Below, piece after piece: positions 1 to 7,017 of a stretch of 17,948 nt of DNA (its first letter is position 1; each line of letters starts with the position of its first letter). This DNA comes from Spirochaetales bacterium (lineage in GTDB: Bacteria > Spirochaetota > Spirochaetia > DSM-27196 > SLST01), in contig DAOWMR010000013.1 in NCBI GenBank assembly GCA_030642995.1, forward strand, positions 1 to 17,948, written 5' to 3'. The position numbers and the translations under genes were made by a program. Under the pieces are notes generated by a model. It worked only from the letters and a program-made list of their open reading frames with translations, had not been told where the DNA came from and did not search any database.

Positions 1-9
1 ATGATCAGA

Positions 10-21
10 GGAACCGGTTCC
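10..21. promoter_or_regulatory. Candidate LacI-family operator, distal copy
   Basis: The sequence is a perfect 12-bp palindrome, GGAACCGGTTCC, with a central CpG. It fits the LacI-family operator pattern GNAANCGNTTNC. An identical copy lies at 144-155, directly in front of the LacI-type regulator gene. This copy sits at the window edge, so it could serve a gene to the left, or it could act with the proximal site by DNA looping (centres 134 bp apart). Confidence 0.65.
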
Positions 22-143
22 ATTCCGGGGCTCGTGTGATGACCGAAGCAGGGGAAAACGGTCTTTCAGGTTGGAGTAGGTGGCCGCAGGAGCGCGTTTC
101 CGGTGGTTTTTGTGGTTGTCTGTGCTTATTGCGGTCCGGCACG

Positions 144-155
144 GGAACCGGTTCC
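144..155. promoter_or_regulatory. Candidate LacI-family operator, proximal copy
   Basis: This is a second perfect GGAACCGGTTCC palindrome, 29 bp upstream of the GTG start of the regulator gene. Both copies are followed by A, which extends the match to the LacI-family consensus. The position suggests autoregulation and control of the downstream catabolic operon. I could not find a convincing -35/-10 pair between the two operators, so the transcription start is unknown. Confidence 0.7.
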
Positions 156-184
156 AGAACACCCCGGCGTGAAGGTGACGGTAC

Positions 185-1195
185 GTGAAGGTGACCATCA
201 ACGACATAGCCGAACTCACGCACGTCTCCAAGAGCACGATATCGCGCGTGCTGAATAACAGCGGGCCCGTTGCCGAGAAGACCCGAAAAGCCGTGATTGA
301 GGCGATGGACCGTCTTGATTACAAGCCGAATGAAATTGCCCGGAGTCTCTCGCTGCGGCGAACGATGACCGTCGGCATTGTCATGCAGGACATTCGTAAT
401 CCGTACTACGCAAATGCGTGCTGGCACGGTGACCGCCTGCTGGAGGAATTCGGGTACAGCGCAGTCATCTGTAATGTCGACAATGATCCGGAGCGTGAGC
501 AGGCCTGTCTGAACTCCATGGGGTATCGGAGCGTTGACGGCGTGCTTTGTATTGGTCCTCAAGAGGAAACTGCCAACATTGTTCGGGCGGTCGAAGAGAT
601 GGAGATCCCCTGTGTACTGGTGGATACTGACCCGGAAATCGCAAAGATAGACACAGTCACGCTGGACAATGTCTATGGCGGTCAACTTGTGGTTGACTAC
701 CTGGTCTCTCTGGGACACCGAAAGATTGCATTCGTAACCAGTGACTTCACGAGCGCCGAGCGTGAGCGTCGGGTCGGGTATTCGGAAGGTCTCAAGGCAC
801 GCGGAATTGAGGTTGATCCCTCTCTGATCATCTCCCAGGGCGAAGGACAGTGGCACCGGGGTGAGTGTCCTTCGCTTATGGAACTCATTCGAAACGGAAA
901 CGCTCCCACGGCCATCTTTGCTTCCAATGATTTCAAGGCGATTAGAATAGTGCGGCTGCTGCATCGCCTTGGACTTTCCATTCCCGACGATGTGTCGCTT
1001 GTCGGCTTTGACGATATCGACGCAGCAGCCATGGTAACCCCGGGTCTGACGACGATTCATCAACCTATCGACAAGATGATTGACATCGGTGTCCGGATTC
1101 TTTTGAAGCGGATGGGCGGTCTCAAGGGGCCGACCGAGCACGAGGTGCTGCGAGCCTGGCTTGTTGAGCGGGAGTCGACGAGGAAAATTCGGTGA
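185..1195 (+). CDS. LacI-family transcriptional regulator
   Basis: This 336-residue protein has the usual LacI/GalR length and layout. An N-terminal helix-turn-helix occupies about residues 4-23 (TINDIAELTHVSKSTISRVL). A hinge helix at 48-58 (PNEIARSLSLR) carries the canonical minor-groove leucine. A periplasmic-binding-protein-like effector domain follows from about residue 61, with the typical ASND segment near 240. The GTG start is supported by an AAGGTG ribosome-binding site 7 nt upstream (172-177). It is the first gene of the + strand locus, with two identical palindromic operators in front, so it probably represses itself and the transport/catabolic genes until a sugar or phosphorylated sugar binds. 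The effector is unknown. Confidence 0.93.
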   Translation: MKVTINDIAELTHVSKSTISRVLNNSGPVAEKTRKAVIEAMDRLDYKPNEIARSLSLRRTMTVGIVMQDIRNPYYANACWHGDRLLEEFGYSAVICNVDNDPEREQACLNSMGYRSVDGVLCIGPQEETANIVRAVEEMEIPCVLVDTDPEIAKIDTVTLDNVYGGQLVVDYLVSLGHRKIAFVTSDFTSAERERRVGYSEGLKARGIEVDPSLIISQGEGQWHRGECPSLMELIRNGNAPTAIFASNDFKAIRIVRLLHRLGLSIPDDVSLVGFDDIDAAAMVTPGLTTIHQPIDKMIDIGVRILLKRMGGLKGPTEHEVLRAWLVERESTRKIR

Positions 1196-1319
1196 TGGGG
1201 TTCGAAATTGGGGATTACTTGCTGAGGTCGGAGAATAGAGCGGTGTTGGAGCGGTCGTTGTGCCGGTTCAGCGTCGTTGTCTCGGCAAGAAAAAAAACAC
1301 CACGAAAAGGAGTGGGCAG
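1196..1319 (+). promoter_or_regulatory. Regulator to binding-protein intergenic region
   Basis: This 124-bp gap may carry a promoter for the transport genes, but I see only weak matches (TTGGGG at 1208 and GAGAAT at 1231, 17 bp apart). No copy of the GGAACCGGTTCC operator is present. TTGCTGAG (1219-1226) can pair with CTCGGCAA (1281-1288) across a long loop. GTCGTTGT occurs twice, at 1254-1261 and 1273-1280. A strong ribosome-binding site (AAGGAG, 1307-1312) lies 7 nt before the ATG of the binding protein. Confidence 0.3.
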
Positions 1320-2663
1320 ATGAGGAAAGCTACAGTATTGGTTTTGATTCTCACGCTGCTGGCATCGGGTCTTGTGTTCGCCGCGGGAGGCGACGAGAAG
1401 GGCGCGGATGTCGATTTGATCACACTGCACTGGGCACAGTGGGCGCCGGCGGATTACCTGCAGCAACTCTCCGCAAAATTCACCGAGGAGAGCGGGATTG
1501 ACGTGATCGTGGAGCAGACGCCGTGGGAAACCTTCGTGCAGAAGTACAATGTTGAGATGATAGCGCATAGTGATGCGTGGGATATCATCGTGGGCGACAG
1601 CCAGGACATTGGCACTATGGCCGAAGGCGGACACTACGTTGAACTCACCGACTGGGTGAAGGCAAACAATGTGGACAAGGACTTCACGGCGGCGTCCATG
1701 ACATCCTACGCCGAGTGGCCGAAGGGTTCTGGTCGCTACTATGCCGTGCCGGCCGAAGGCGACGCGCTTGGCTGGGCCTATCGCACGGACCTCTTCGAGG
1801 ATCCCGACAACATGGCGGCCTTCGAGGCCCAGTACGGTTACAAGCTGGATGTTCCGCGGGATTGGGAAGCAATGCTGGACATCGCGGAATTCTTCGATGA
1901 TCCGGACAATTCCTTCTACGGTATCTCAATCTACGGAGACAACGGCTACGACTCTCTCGTCATGTTCGGCGAGCAGTCTCAGTGGAGCTTCGGCGGAGCG
2001 CTGGGTGACTACACAACGTTCCAACTCGAGGGCATTCTGAACGGCGAAGGTTCAATTCGCGGTCTTGAGTACTACAAGGAATTGTTCCAGTACACGCCGC
2101 CGGGATTTGGCGACGCATTTTTTGTGAAGGCAAACGATGCGTTCACCGCAGGCATCGTCCCGATGACCTGTAACTTCTTCGGGTTTCTGCCGGCGCTCGC
2201 GAACCAGGCGACTAATCCGTACGCGGCCGACACCGGTTTCTTTGTTACCCCGCCGCAGATGGGTGTTGACGGCACCATGCAACACTACACCGCACTTGGC
2301 GGGCAGGGCGCATCAGTCGTTAGCTACTCCAAGAAGCAGGATGCTGCAATGCAGTGGATGGACTGGTTCATCCGGCCTGAGGTTCAGGAAGAATGGGCGG
2401 CTCTCGGTGGTTATACAACTCACATTGATACCTTGGCATCGGACACCTTCCTTAATGCGACTCCGTATAATCCGGCCTTCAAGGAATCAATGGAAATCTT
2501 CCGCGATTTCTGGGCGCTGCCTGAGTACGGTCAGCTGTTCGAATCCTATGCAAAGATCGTCGGCGCATATATTGTTCGCGGCGAAGGAACTGCAGAGGAA
2601 GCTCTGAACAAGGTTCTGGACGTTTGGACAGGCATTTTCAAGGAAGCTGGTTACATCCAGTAG
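1320..2663 (+). CDS. Carbohydrate ABC transporter extracellular solute-binding protein
   Basis: This 447-residue family 1 extracellular binding protein captures the substrate outside the membrane and delivers it to the two permeases downstream. The ATG at 1320 is preceded by AAGGAG with a 7-nt spacer. An upstream in-frame GTG at 1260 would only add a charged, non-secretory tail and was rejected. Residues 1-21 form a signal peptide (MRK, a hydrophobic core, then VFA before AGG), consistent with signal peptidase I cleavage. No lipobox cysteine is visible. The body is rich in aromatic residues and includes stretches typical of sugar-binding proteins, such as LHWAQWAPADYLQQL and AWDIIVGDSQDI. The ligand cannot be deduced. 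A 163-bp gap with three hairpins separates it from the first permease gene, suggesting higher expression of this component. Confidence 0.92.
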   Translation: MRKATVLVLILTLLASGLVFAAGGDEKGADVDLITLHWAQWAPADYLQQLSAKFTEESGIDVIVEQTPWETFVQKYNVEMIAHSDAWDIIVGDSQDIGTMAEGGHYVELTDWVKANNVDKDFTAASMTSYAEWPKGSGRYYAVPAEGDALGWAYRTDLFEDPDNMAAFEAQYGYKLDVPRDWEAMLDIAEFFDDPDNSFYGISIYGDNGYDSLVMFGEQSQWSFGGALGDYTTFQLEGILNGEGSIRGLEYYKELFQYTPPGFGDAFFVKANDAFTAGIVPMTCNFFGFLPALANQATNPYAADTGFFVTPPQMGVDGTMQHYTALGGQGASVVSYSKKQDAAMQWMDWFIRPEVQEEWAALGGYTTHIDTLASDTFLNATPYNPAFKESMEIFRDFWALPEYGQLFESYAKIVGAYIVRGEGTAEEALNKVLDVWTGIFKEAGYIQ

Positions 2664-2674
2664 GAAGGAGCCAC

Positions 2675-2707
2675 CTGGTGCCGAGGCAAGATAACGCTCG
2701 GCGCCGG
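2675..2707 (+). other. Intercistronic hairpin 1 after the binding-protein gene
   Basis: CTGGTGCCGAG (2675-2685) pairs with CTCGGCGCCGG (2697-2707), giving 11 pairs including two G-U wobbles and an 11-nt loop. It starts 12 nt after the binding-protein stop codon. No U-run follows, so it looks more like an mRNA-stabilising or processing element than a simple terminator. Confidence 0.5.
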
Positions 2708-2722
2708 AAATGTTCCTTGGTT

Positions 2723-2755
2723 TCACGGCGGGGGTCGACAGGGCTCGCGCCGTGA
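2723..2755 (+). other. Intercistronic hairpin 2, possible weak attenuator
   Basis: TCACGGCG (2723-2730) pairs perfectly with CGCCGTGA (2748-2755) across a 17-nt loop. It is followed by TTTCT, a poor U-tract. It could act as a leaky terminator limiting read-through from the binding protein into the permease genes, or as part of an mRNA-stability element. Confidence 0.45.
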
Positions 2756-2764
2756 TTTCTCAAT

Positions 2765-2789
2765 GGTTGACCGGGGCTCCCGGTCAACC
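2765..2789 (+). other. Intercistronic hairpin 3, strong perfect stem
   Basis: GGTTGACCGGG (2765-2775) pairs perfectly with CCCGGTCAACC (2779-2789), an 11-bp stem with a 3-nt loop. It lies 37 nt upstream of the first permease start. No poly-U follows. It is the most stable-looking of three consecutive stems in this gap and would block 3'-to-5' exonucleases degrading the binding-protein message. Confidence 0.6.
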
Positions 2790-2826
2790 GCGATTTACTG
2801 TCTTCGAGTAGAGAGAAAAGTAGTTC

Positions 2827-3753
2827 ATGCAAAAGAAAAAGGGGCCGCTCCTTGTGGATGCCCGAGGCAATCAGGTCAATTTCAATCCAATGAGGGATGT
2901 GAACCTTGTGCGTCTCTTTGTGTTTCCCACAATCATTCTGCTGATCGTCATCAACATCTTTCCACTTCTCTGGTCTCTCGTTCTCAGTTTCACCGACTAT
3001 TCCGCGCGTTTGCAGACGGAATGGGGCGTGAACCCGGAGTGGGAAGGCACGAAGAACTACGTGGCGCTCTTCACGAATCCTGACATCTGGCTCAAGTTCA
3101 TCACCACCGGCAAGTACGTGCTCATGTCCGTAGGTGGGGAGATGATTCTCGGTTTCGGCCTGGCGCTGCTCCTGCAGACAAAGTTTGCGGGGCGAGGCAT
3201 CATCTACGTTCTGTTGGTGCTGCCCATGACCATGTCACCGGTTATCGTCGGGCTCATGTGGAAGCTGTTCATGGACCCCAACTGGGGGATGTTCAACTTC
3301 ATGTTGGGATTGGGGAGGATCGACTGGGCGCAAGACCCGGCGAGGAATCTCTACGCAATTGTCATTGTCGATATATGGATGTGGACGCCGTTCGTGATGC
3401 TGCTGTCTATGGCGGGGTTGTCCGCAGTGCCGCAGTACCTTTATGAAGCAGCCGAAGTCGACCGAGCATCCTGGTGGTTCAAGTTCTCGAGAATCACCCT
3501 CCCGATGACCTATCCGCTGCTGCTCATTGCCCTGATTTTCCGGGTGATGGATGCTTTCAAGATATTTGACCTGCCGATGGGCTTGGTCGGTCGGGGATCC
3601 GGCGCGCCTCCGCTCCTGTCCATGGAAGTCTACAGTCAGACCTTCATGACCTGGCGAACGAGTTACGGAAGCGCTCTCGGATACATCATGCTGATCGTGA
3701 TCATTGCGATCACATCGGTGCTCATCAAATATCTGAACAAGGCGAAACACTAG
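2827..3753 (+). CDS. Carbohydrate ABC transporter permease, MalF/UgpA type
   Basis: This 308-residue inner-membrane protein forms half of the importer channel. Hydrophobic segments lie near residues 28-50, 97-118, 124-147, 176-200, 230-245 and 283-300, the usual six for this family. The cytoplasmic EAA loop that docks on the ATPase is at about 207-226 (EAAEVDRASWWFKFSRITLP). The ATG at 2827 has only a weak purine-rich ribosome-binding site (GAGAGAAAAG), in contrast to the binding protein. The second permease gene starts 14 bp downstream. Confidence 0.93.
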   Translation: MQKKKGPLLVDARGNQVNFNPMRDVNLVRLFVFPTIILLIVINIFPLLWSLVLSFTDYSARLQTEWGVNPEWEGTKNYVALFTNPDIWLKFITTGKYVLMSVGGEMILGFGLALLLQTKFAGRGIIYVLLVLPMTMSPVIVGLMWKLFMDPNWGMFNFMLGLGRIDWAQDPARNLYAIVIVDIWMWTPFVMLLSMAGLSAVPQYLYEAAEVDRASWWFKFSRITLPMTYPLLLIALIFRVMDAFKIFDLPMGLVGRGSGAPPLLSMEVYSQTFMTWRTSYGSALGYIMLIVIIAITSVLIKYLNKAKH

Positions 3754-3767
3754 AGGAGTTTGGAGAG

Positions 3768-4712
3768 ATGGCGCAAGTCCGGGAGAACAAAGGGGCACGC
3801 AAGGCAATTGTTGCCGTCGTACTCATCATTTTCACGATCATCTACATGATCCCGCTGTTCTACATCGTGAATACTTCATTTCGGCCTTGGGCCGACATCC
3901 GCGAGTATCCACCCAAGTTGATCTACCAGCCATCGGTGGCTGCCTTTATTCGGATCTTTACCGCGCGCGCGGTGTATCCGCCGGGTCAGGCACCGACCGA
4001 GCAAGAGCTCAAGGATATGAGCACGATAGAGCGAATCGTGTACAAGGAGACGAATGAGCGGATCGTACGGACGGGGGATCTGCCGAGAAGGTATCTGAAC
4101 AGCCTGATCATCTGCGTGCTCAGCACCATGATCACCATTTTGCTCGGAACTACGGCTGCCTACGGATTCAGTCGGTTTCCGGTGAAGGGAAAGGACGACT
4201 GGATGTTCTTTATCCTGAGTACCCGGATGTTGCCTCCGGTCATCGTCGGGATACCGGTCTTTCTCATGTTCAGAAATGTTGGCCTGAACGACAGCCACCT
4301 TGGCTTGATACTTCTCTATGTGGCCTTCAACGTCTCGTTCGCGGTGTGGGTTCTCAAGGGCTTCATCGATGAGATCCCGCGGGAGTACGAGGATGCCGCC
4401 CTGGTTGATGGTTATTCCCGTTTTCAGGCCTTCCGCAAGATCGTGCTGCCGCAGTCGGTTACCGGCATCGCGGCGACGGCCGTCTTTGTCTTCATATTCG
4501 CGTGGAATGAGTATGCCTTTGCGTTCATGCTCACCAGGAACACGGCGCAAACCGTTCCGGCCTGGCTGCCGTACCAGATGGGCGTTCTTGGATTCGATTG
4601 GGGCGCGGCGGCGGCAGGTACGACCCTGTTCCTGATTCCGCCCATGGTTCTCACCATACTGCTGCGGAATCATCTGGTGCGTGGTATCTCGTTCGGCGCG
4701 GTCCGGAAGTAG
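3768..4712 (+). CDS. Carbohydrate ABC transporter permease, MalG/UgpE type
   Basis: This 314-residue inner-membrane protein is the second channel subunit. The first membrane segment spans about 12-35, and further segments begin near 108, 145, 178, 234 and 282. The EAA loop is at 206-228 (EYEDAALVDGYSRFQAFRKI). The first external loop (about 38-107) is unusually long and charged for a MalG-like protein, with an apparent insertion near 67-107. The ATG follows an AGGAG/GGAGAG-rich stretch (3754-3767). The small membrane protein gene starts 10 bp after its stop. Confidence 0.93.
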   Translation: MAQVRENKGARKAIVAVVLIIFTIIYMIPLFYIVNTSFRPWADIREYPPKLIYQPSVAAFIRIFTARAVYPPGQAPTEQELKDMSTIERIVYKETNERIVRTGDLPRRYLNSLIICVLSTMITILLGTTAAYGFSRFPVKGKDDWMFFILSTRMLPPVIVGIPVFLMFRNVGLNDSHLGLILLYVAFNVSFAVWVLKGFIDEIPREYEDAALVDGYSRFQAFRKIVLPQSVTGIAATAVFVFIFAWNEYAFAFMLTRNTAQTVPAWLPYQMGVLGFDWGAAAAGTTLFLIPPMVLTILLRNHLVRGISFGAVRK

Positions 4713-4722
4713 AGGGGGGAAC

Positions 4723-4944
4723 ATGGACTTCTATTTCATCGTTGGAGCACTGGCAATTCTCTTCGTATTGGCGTGGAGACTGAAGTTCTTCAAGAGGAGC
4801 GTCCTGGAGCCAATTTTCATGTTCCTCATGCTTTTTGGAATTGTAGCGCTGATTCAGCCGGTCTCGTTCTGGCTCTACAGCCACGGCTTCAGCATTCTGT
4901 TCCCGAGCACACTCGGGTATATTTTCGCGATTCATCTCAGGTAG
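4723..4944 (+). CDS. Small two-segment membrane protein in transporter operon
   Basis: This 73-residue protein starts at an ATG with a GGGGGGA ribosome-binding site two bases before it. An in-frame GTG at 4681 would lie inside the permease gene and was rejected. Residues 4-18 form one hydrophobic segment and 28-47 a second. A short positive stretch between them (WRLKFFKRS) suggests a hairpin topology. A less hydrophobic third stretch (GFSILFPSTLGYIFAIHL) may be amphipathic or re-entrant. Dual-ATPase glycerol importers of the rhizobial GlpSTPQUV type also have a small membrane protein gene, so an accessory transporter subunit is a reasonable inference. I do not recognise a named family. Confidence 0.75.
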   Translation: MDFYFIVGALAILFVLAWRLKFFKRSVLEPIFMFLMLFGIVALIQPVSFWLYSHGFSILFPSTLGYIFAIHLR

Positions 4945-4958
4945 AAGGGAGTTACGAC

Positions 4959-5807
4959 ATGAAATTTGGAATGAACACGCTCATCTATACGGGTGAATTC
5001 GGTGACGAACACACGAACCTGTTCCCCGGCCTCAAGGCTATGGGTTACGACGGTGTTGAGATTGCCCTCGGTGCAAAGGGCGACTTTGATACCGGCAAGA
5101 TGCTCGCCTCGTTGGAGGAGAACGGACTGGTATGTTGCTCAATCTGCGGTTTGTACGGGCCGGGACGTGACATGCGCGGGCCGGATGCGGATTCTATCCG
5201 TGGCGGGATTGAATACACGAAGGACTGCATTGATGTTGCCTCTGAGCTGAAAGCAGAGCTGGTAGTCGGACCACTGTACTCGGTAGTCGGTCGCGCGAAC
5301 CTCGAGACCGAAGAAGACCGGAAGTCGCAGTGGGCTCTCGTTGTTGACGGAATGAAGGAAGCCTGTGACCACGCCGCGACGACCGGCGTATCGCTCGCCA
5401 TCGAGCCTCTCAATCGATTTGAGACCGATTTCATCAACATCACGGATGACGCATTGCGCATGGTCGCGGATGTCGGGAGCGATCGCCTGGGGCTTCATCT
5501 GGACACCTTCCACATGAGCCACGAGGAAAAGAACTCGGCGGACGCCATTCGACGTGCAGGCAAGCATCTATTTCACGTGCACGCCAGCGAAAACGACCGT
5601 GGAACCCCCGGGACGGGACAGGTGCCGTGGGATGCCATAGCCAAGGCCCTGTCCGACATCAATTACGACCGTTGGGTCGTCATTGAATCATTCACCCCGG
5701 ATGTCAAGGTAATCGCGAAGGCTGCTTCCATTTGGCGGCCGACGGAGAAGGACGCAGATACACTGGCTCACAAAGGGCTGGAGTTTCTCACGGGCTTGTT
5801 TAGCTGA
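4959..5807 (+). CDS. D-tagatose/D-allulose 3-epimerase family TIM-barrel enzyme
   Basis: This 282-residue protein is predicted to interconvert ketoses epimeric at C3, using a divalent metal in a TIM barrel. The metal ligands expected for this family are present: E149 (AIEPLNRFE), D182 (LHLDTFH), H208 (HVHASEND) and E243 (VIESF). The substrate-contacting residues E155, H185 and R214 are also in place. All these positions are shifted by exactly three from the Agrobacterium D-allulose (psicose) 3-epimerase numbering I recall, which strengthens the assignment. The ATG at 4959 has a GAAGGGAG ribosome-binding site. The open frame extends upstream through the small membrane protein gene, but that extension is not conserved-looking. 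The gene sits between permease and ATPase genes, tying epimerisation closely to uptake. L-ribulose 3-epimerase activity is equally possible. Confidence 0.9.
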   Translation: MKFGMNTLIYTGEFGDEHTNLFPGLKAMGYDGVEIALGAKGDFDTGKMLASLEENGLVCCSICGLYGPGRDMRGPDADSIRGGIEYTKDCIDVASELKAELVVGPLYSVVGRANLETEEDRKSQWALVVDGMKEACDHAATTGVSLAIEPLNRFETDFINITDDALRMVADVGSDRLGLHLDTFHMSHEEKNSADAIRRAGKHLFHVHASENDRGTPGTGQVPWDAIAKALSDINYDRWVVIESFTPDVKVIAKAASIWRPTEKDADTLAHKGLEFLTGLFS

Positions 5808-5810
5808 CAT

Positions 5811-5835
5811 GCTGACTGCCCCAGGGTCAGTCAGC
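5811..5835 (+). other. Intercistronic hairpin after epimerase gene, first stem
   Basis: GCTGACTG (5811-5818) pairs perfectly with CAGTCAGC (5828-5835) around a 9-nt loop. It begins 3 nt after the epimerase stop codon. No U-run follows, and a second hairpin starts one base later, so it is more likely an RNA stability or processing element than a terminator. Confidence 0.5.
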
Positions 5836-5836
5836 C

Positions 5837-5860
5837 GCAGTGTCGCCTTCGGCGAACTGC
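5837..5860 (+). other. Intercistronic hairpin after epimerase gene, second stem
   Basis: GCAGT-G-TCGCC (5837-5847) pairs with GGCGA-ACTGC (5851-5860), ten pairs with one bulged G. The apex CTTCGG is the known extra-stable UUCG-type loop. Together with the preceding stem it fills the 93-bp gap before the first ATPase gene. Confidence 0.5.
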
Positions 5861-5888
5861 ACGCGACCGACCAGAAAACGTATCAAAT

Positions 5889-5894
5889 GGAGAG
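5889..5894 (+). promoter_or_regulatory. Ribosome-binding site fixing a TTG start
   Basis: GGAGAG lies 6 nt upstream of TTG at 5901. An ATG at 5887 is followed in frame by an early stop, and the next in-frame ATG (5925) would cut into the first beta strand of the ATPase. TTG at 5901 is therefore the most plausible start. Confidence 0.6.
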
Positions 5895-5900
5895 CAATAA

Positions 5901-7007
5901 TTGGCTGAAGTAATAGTGCAGAACATGGTCAAGAAGTTCGGCGATTTTACCGCCGTGAAAGAACTTGACTTGACAATTCACGACGGCGAGTTCCTGGTTC
6001 TCCTCGGTCCGTCCGGTTGCGGGAAGACCACCACCCTCAGGTGCATATCCGGTCTTGAGATTCCGACAAGCGGGAGTATCATACTTGACGGAGTAGACGT
6101 CACCGATCGGCGGGCGTCGCAGCGAGACATTGCGTTCGTATTCCAACTCTACGCGTTGTACCCTCACCTGACTGCCTACAAGAACATCGCCTTCCCGCTG
6201 AAAGCTCAGCATGTGCCGAAGGAGGAGATGGACAAGGAGGTAGACCGGGTCGTGAAGATGCTCAGGATTGAGCACATCCTTGATCGAAAGCCGAAGCACC
6301 TGTCGGGAGGTGACATGCAGCGCGTGGCTCTTGGGAGAGCCCTTGTCAGACACCCCAAGGTATTCCTGCTGGACGAGCCGATAGGAACGTTGGACGCTGC
6401 GTTCCGCGAAGAGATGCGGACCGAGCTCAAAGCGCTTCACGTCGACATCAACGCCACAAGCGTCTATGTGACACACGATCAGGAAGAGGCGATGTCCATG
6501 GGTGACAGGATCGCCGTCATGAATGCGGGCGTGCTGCAGCAGATTGGTGAGCCCCATGAGGTCTACGCGAACCCGGTGAATCTGTTTGTAGCTCGATTTA
6601 TCGGCAGCCCGGGCATGAACCTGCTCGCCTGCAAACCCGAAACGGGTGAGAACGGACAGCTTGGTCTCAGGATGCGGGGGAACAACGAGCTTCTTGAATT
6701 GCCCGGGACCCTGCAGCAACTCCTCAAGGAGAAGGTTGAGCGAGATCACAGCCTGGTGCTCGGAGTACGACCGGAGGATACGACCGTTCACACCGCCGAG
6801 CAGGAACACTCGCTGGCCGCCGAAGTGTACGTGACGGAGAAAATGGGGTCGTACCATATCGTGGACCTGAGTTATGGCGAGGAGATCGTCCGGGCCCGCA
6901 CTTCCGCATATGTGGACATGGAAATAGGGCAGAACGTTCGGATGTCCTTTGACATGGGCCGAGTCCGGTTTTTCGATTCAGAATCCGGCCAATCCATCAT
7001 GAATTGA
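5901..7007 (+). CDS. Carbohydrate ABC transporter ATP-binding protein (MalK/UgpC-like), first copy
   Basis: This 368-residue ATPase powers the importer from the cytoplasmic side. It has Walker A at 36-44 (GPSGCGKTT), Q-loop Q82, signature LSGGD at 134-138, Walker B ending D158-E159 and switch H192 (VTHDQEEAM). A C-terminal MalK-type regulatory domain begins at about residue 235 and contains the usual VRPEDT stretch. The D-loop reads IGTLDA (161-166) instead of the family-typical LSNLDA, and the signature carries D where Q or E is usual. It starts with TTG, which may lower its translation. The second ATPase gene follows after 10 bp, so the two probably form a heterodimer on the two permeases. 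Confidence 0.93.
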   Translation: MAEVIVQNMVKKFGDFTAVKELDLTIHDGEFLVLLGPSGCGKTTTLRCISGLEIPTSGSIILDGVDVTDRRASQRDIAFVFQLYALYPHLTAYKNIAFPLKAQHVPKEEMDKEVDRVVKMLRIEHILDRKPKHLSGGDMQRVALGRALVRHPKVFLLDEPIGTLDAAFREEMRTELKALHVDINATSVYVTHDQEEAMSMGDRIAVMNAGVLQQIGEPHEVYANPVNLFVARFIGSPGMNLLACKPETGENGQLGLRMRGNNELLELPGTLQQLLKEKVERDHSLVLGVRPEDTTVHTAEQEHSLAAEVYVTEKMGSYHIVDLSYGEEIVRARTSAYVDMEIGQNVRMSFDMGRVRFFDSESGQSIMN

Positions 7008-7017
7008 GAGCAGCACT

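Noticed and set aside
5..1141. A 378-residue open frame on the - strand antisense to the LacI-type regulator
   Set aside because: The regulator on the + strand has full family motifs and a ribosome-binding site. The antisense frame has neither a plausible domain nor a supported start.
1281..1300. Stem TTGCTGAG/CTCGGCAA followed by an A-run, considered as a terminator
   Set aside because: The loop is over 50 nt and the run is A on the coding strand rather than T, so it does not form an intrinsic terminator in the direction of transcription.
1260..1319. A 20-residue N-terminal extension of the binding protein from GTG 1260
   Set aside because: It would put a basic, non-secretory stretch before the signal peptide and ignore the well-placed AAGGAG before ATG 1320.
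4773..4958. A 62-residue upstream extension of the epimerase frame
   Set aside because: It overlaps the small membrane protein gene in another frame. ATG 4959 has a good ribosome-binding site, and the active-site residues then line up with the known family length.
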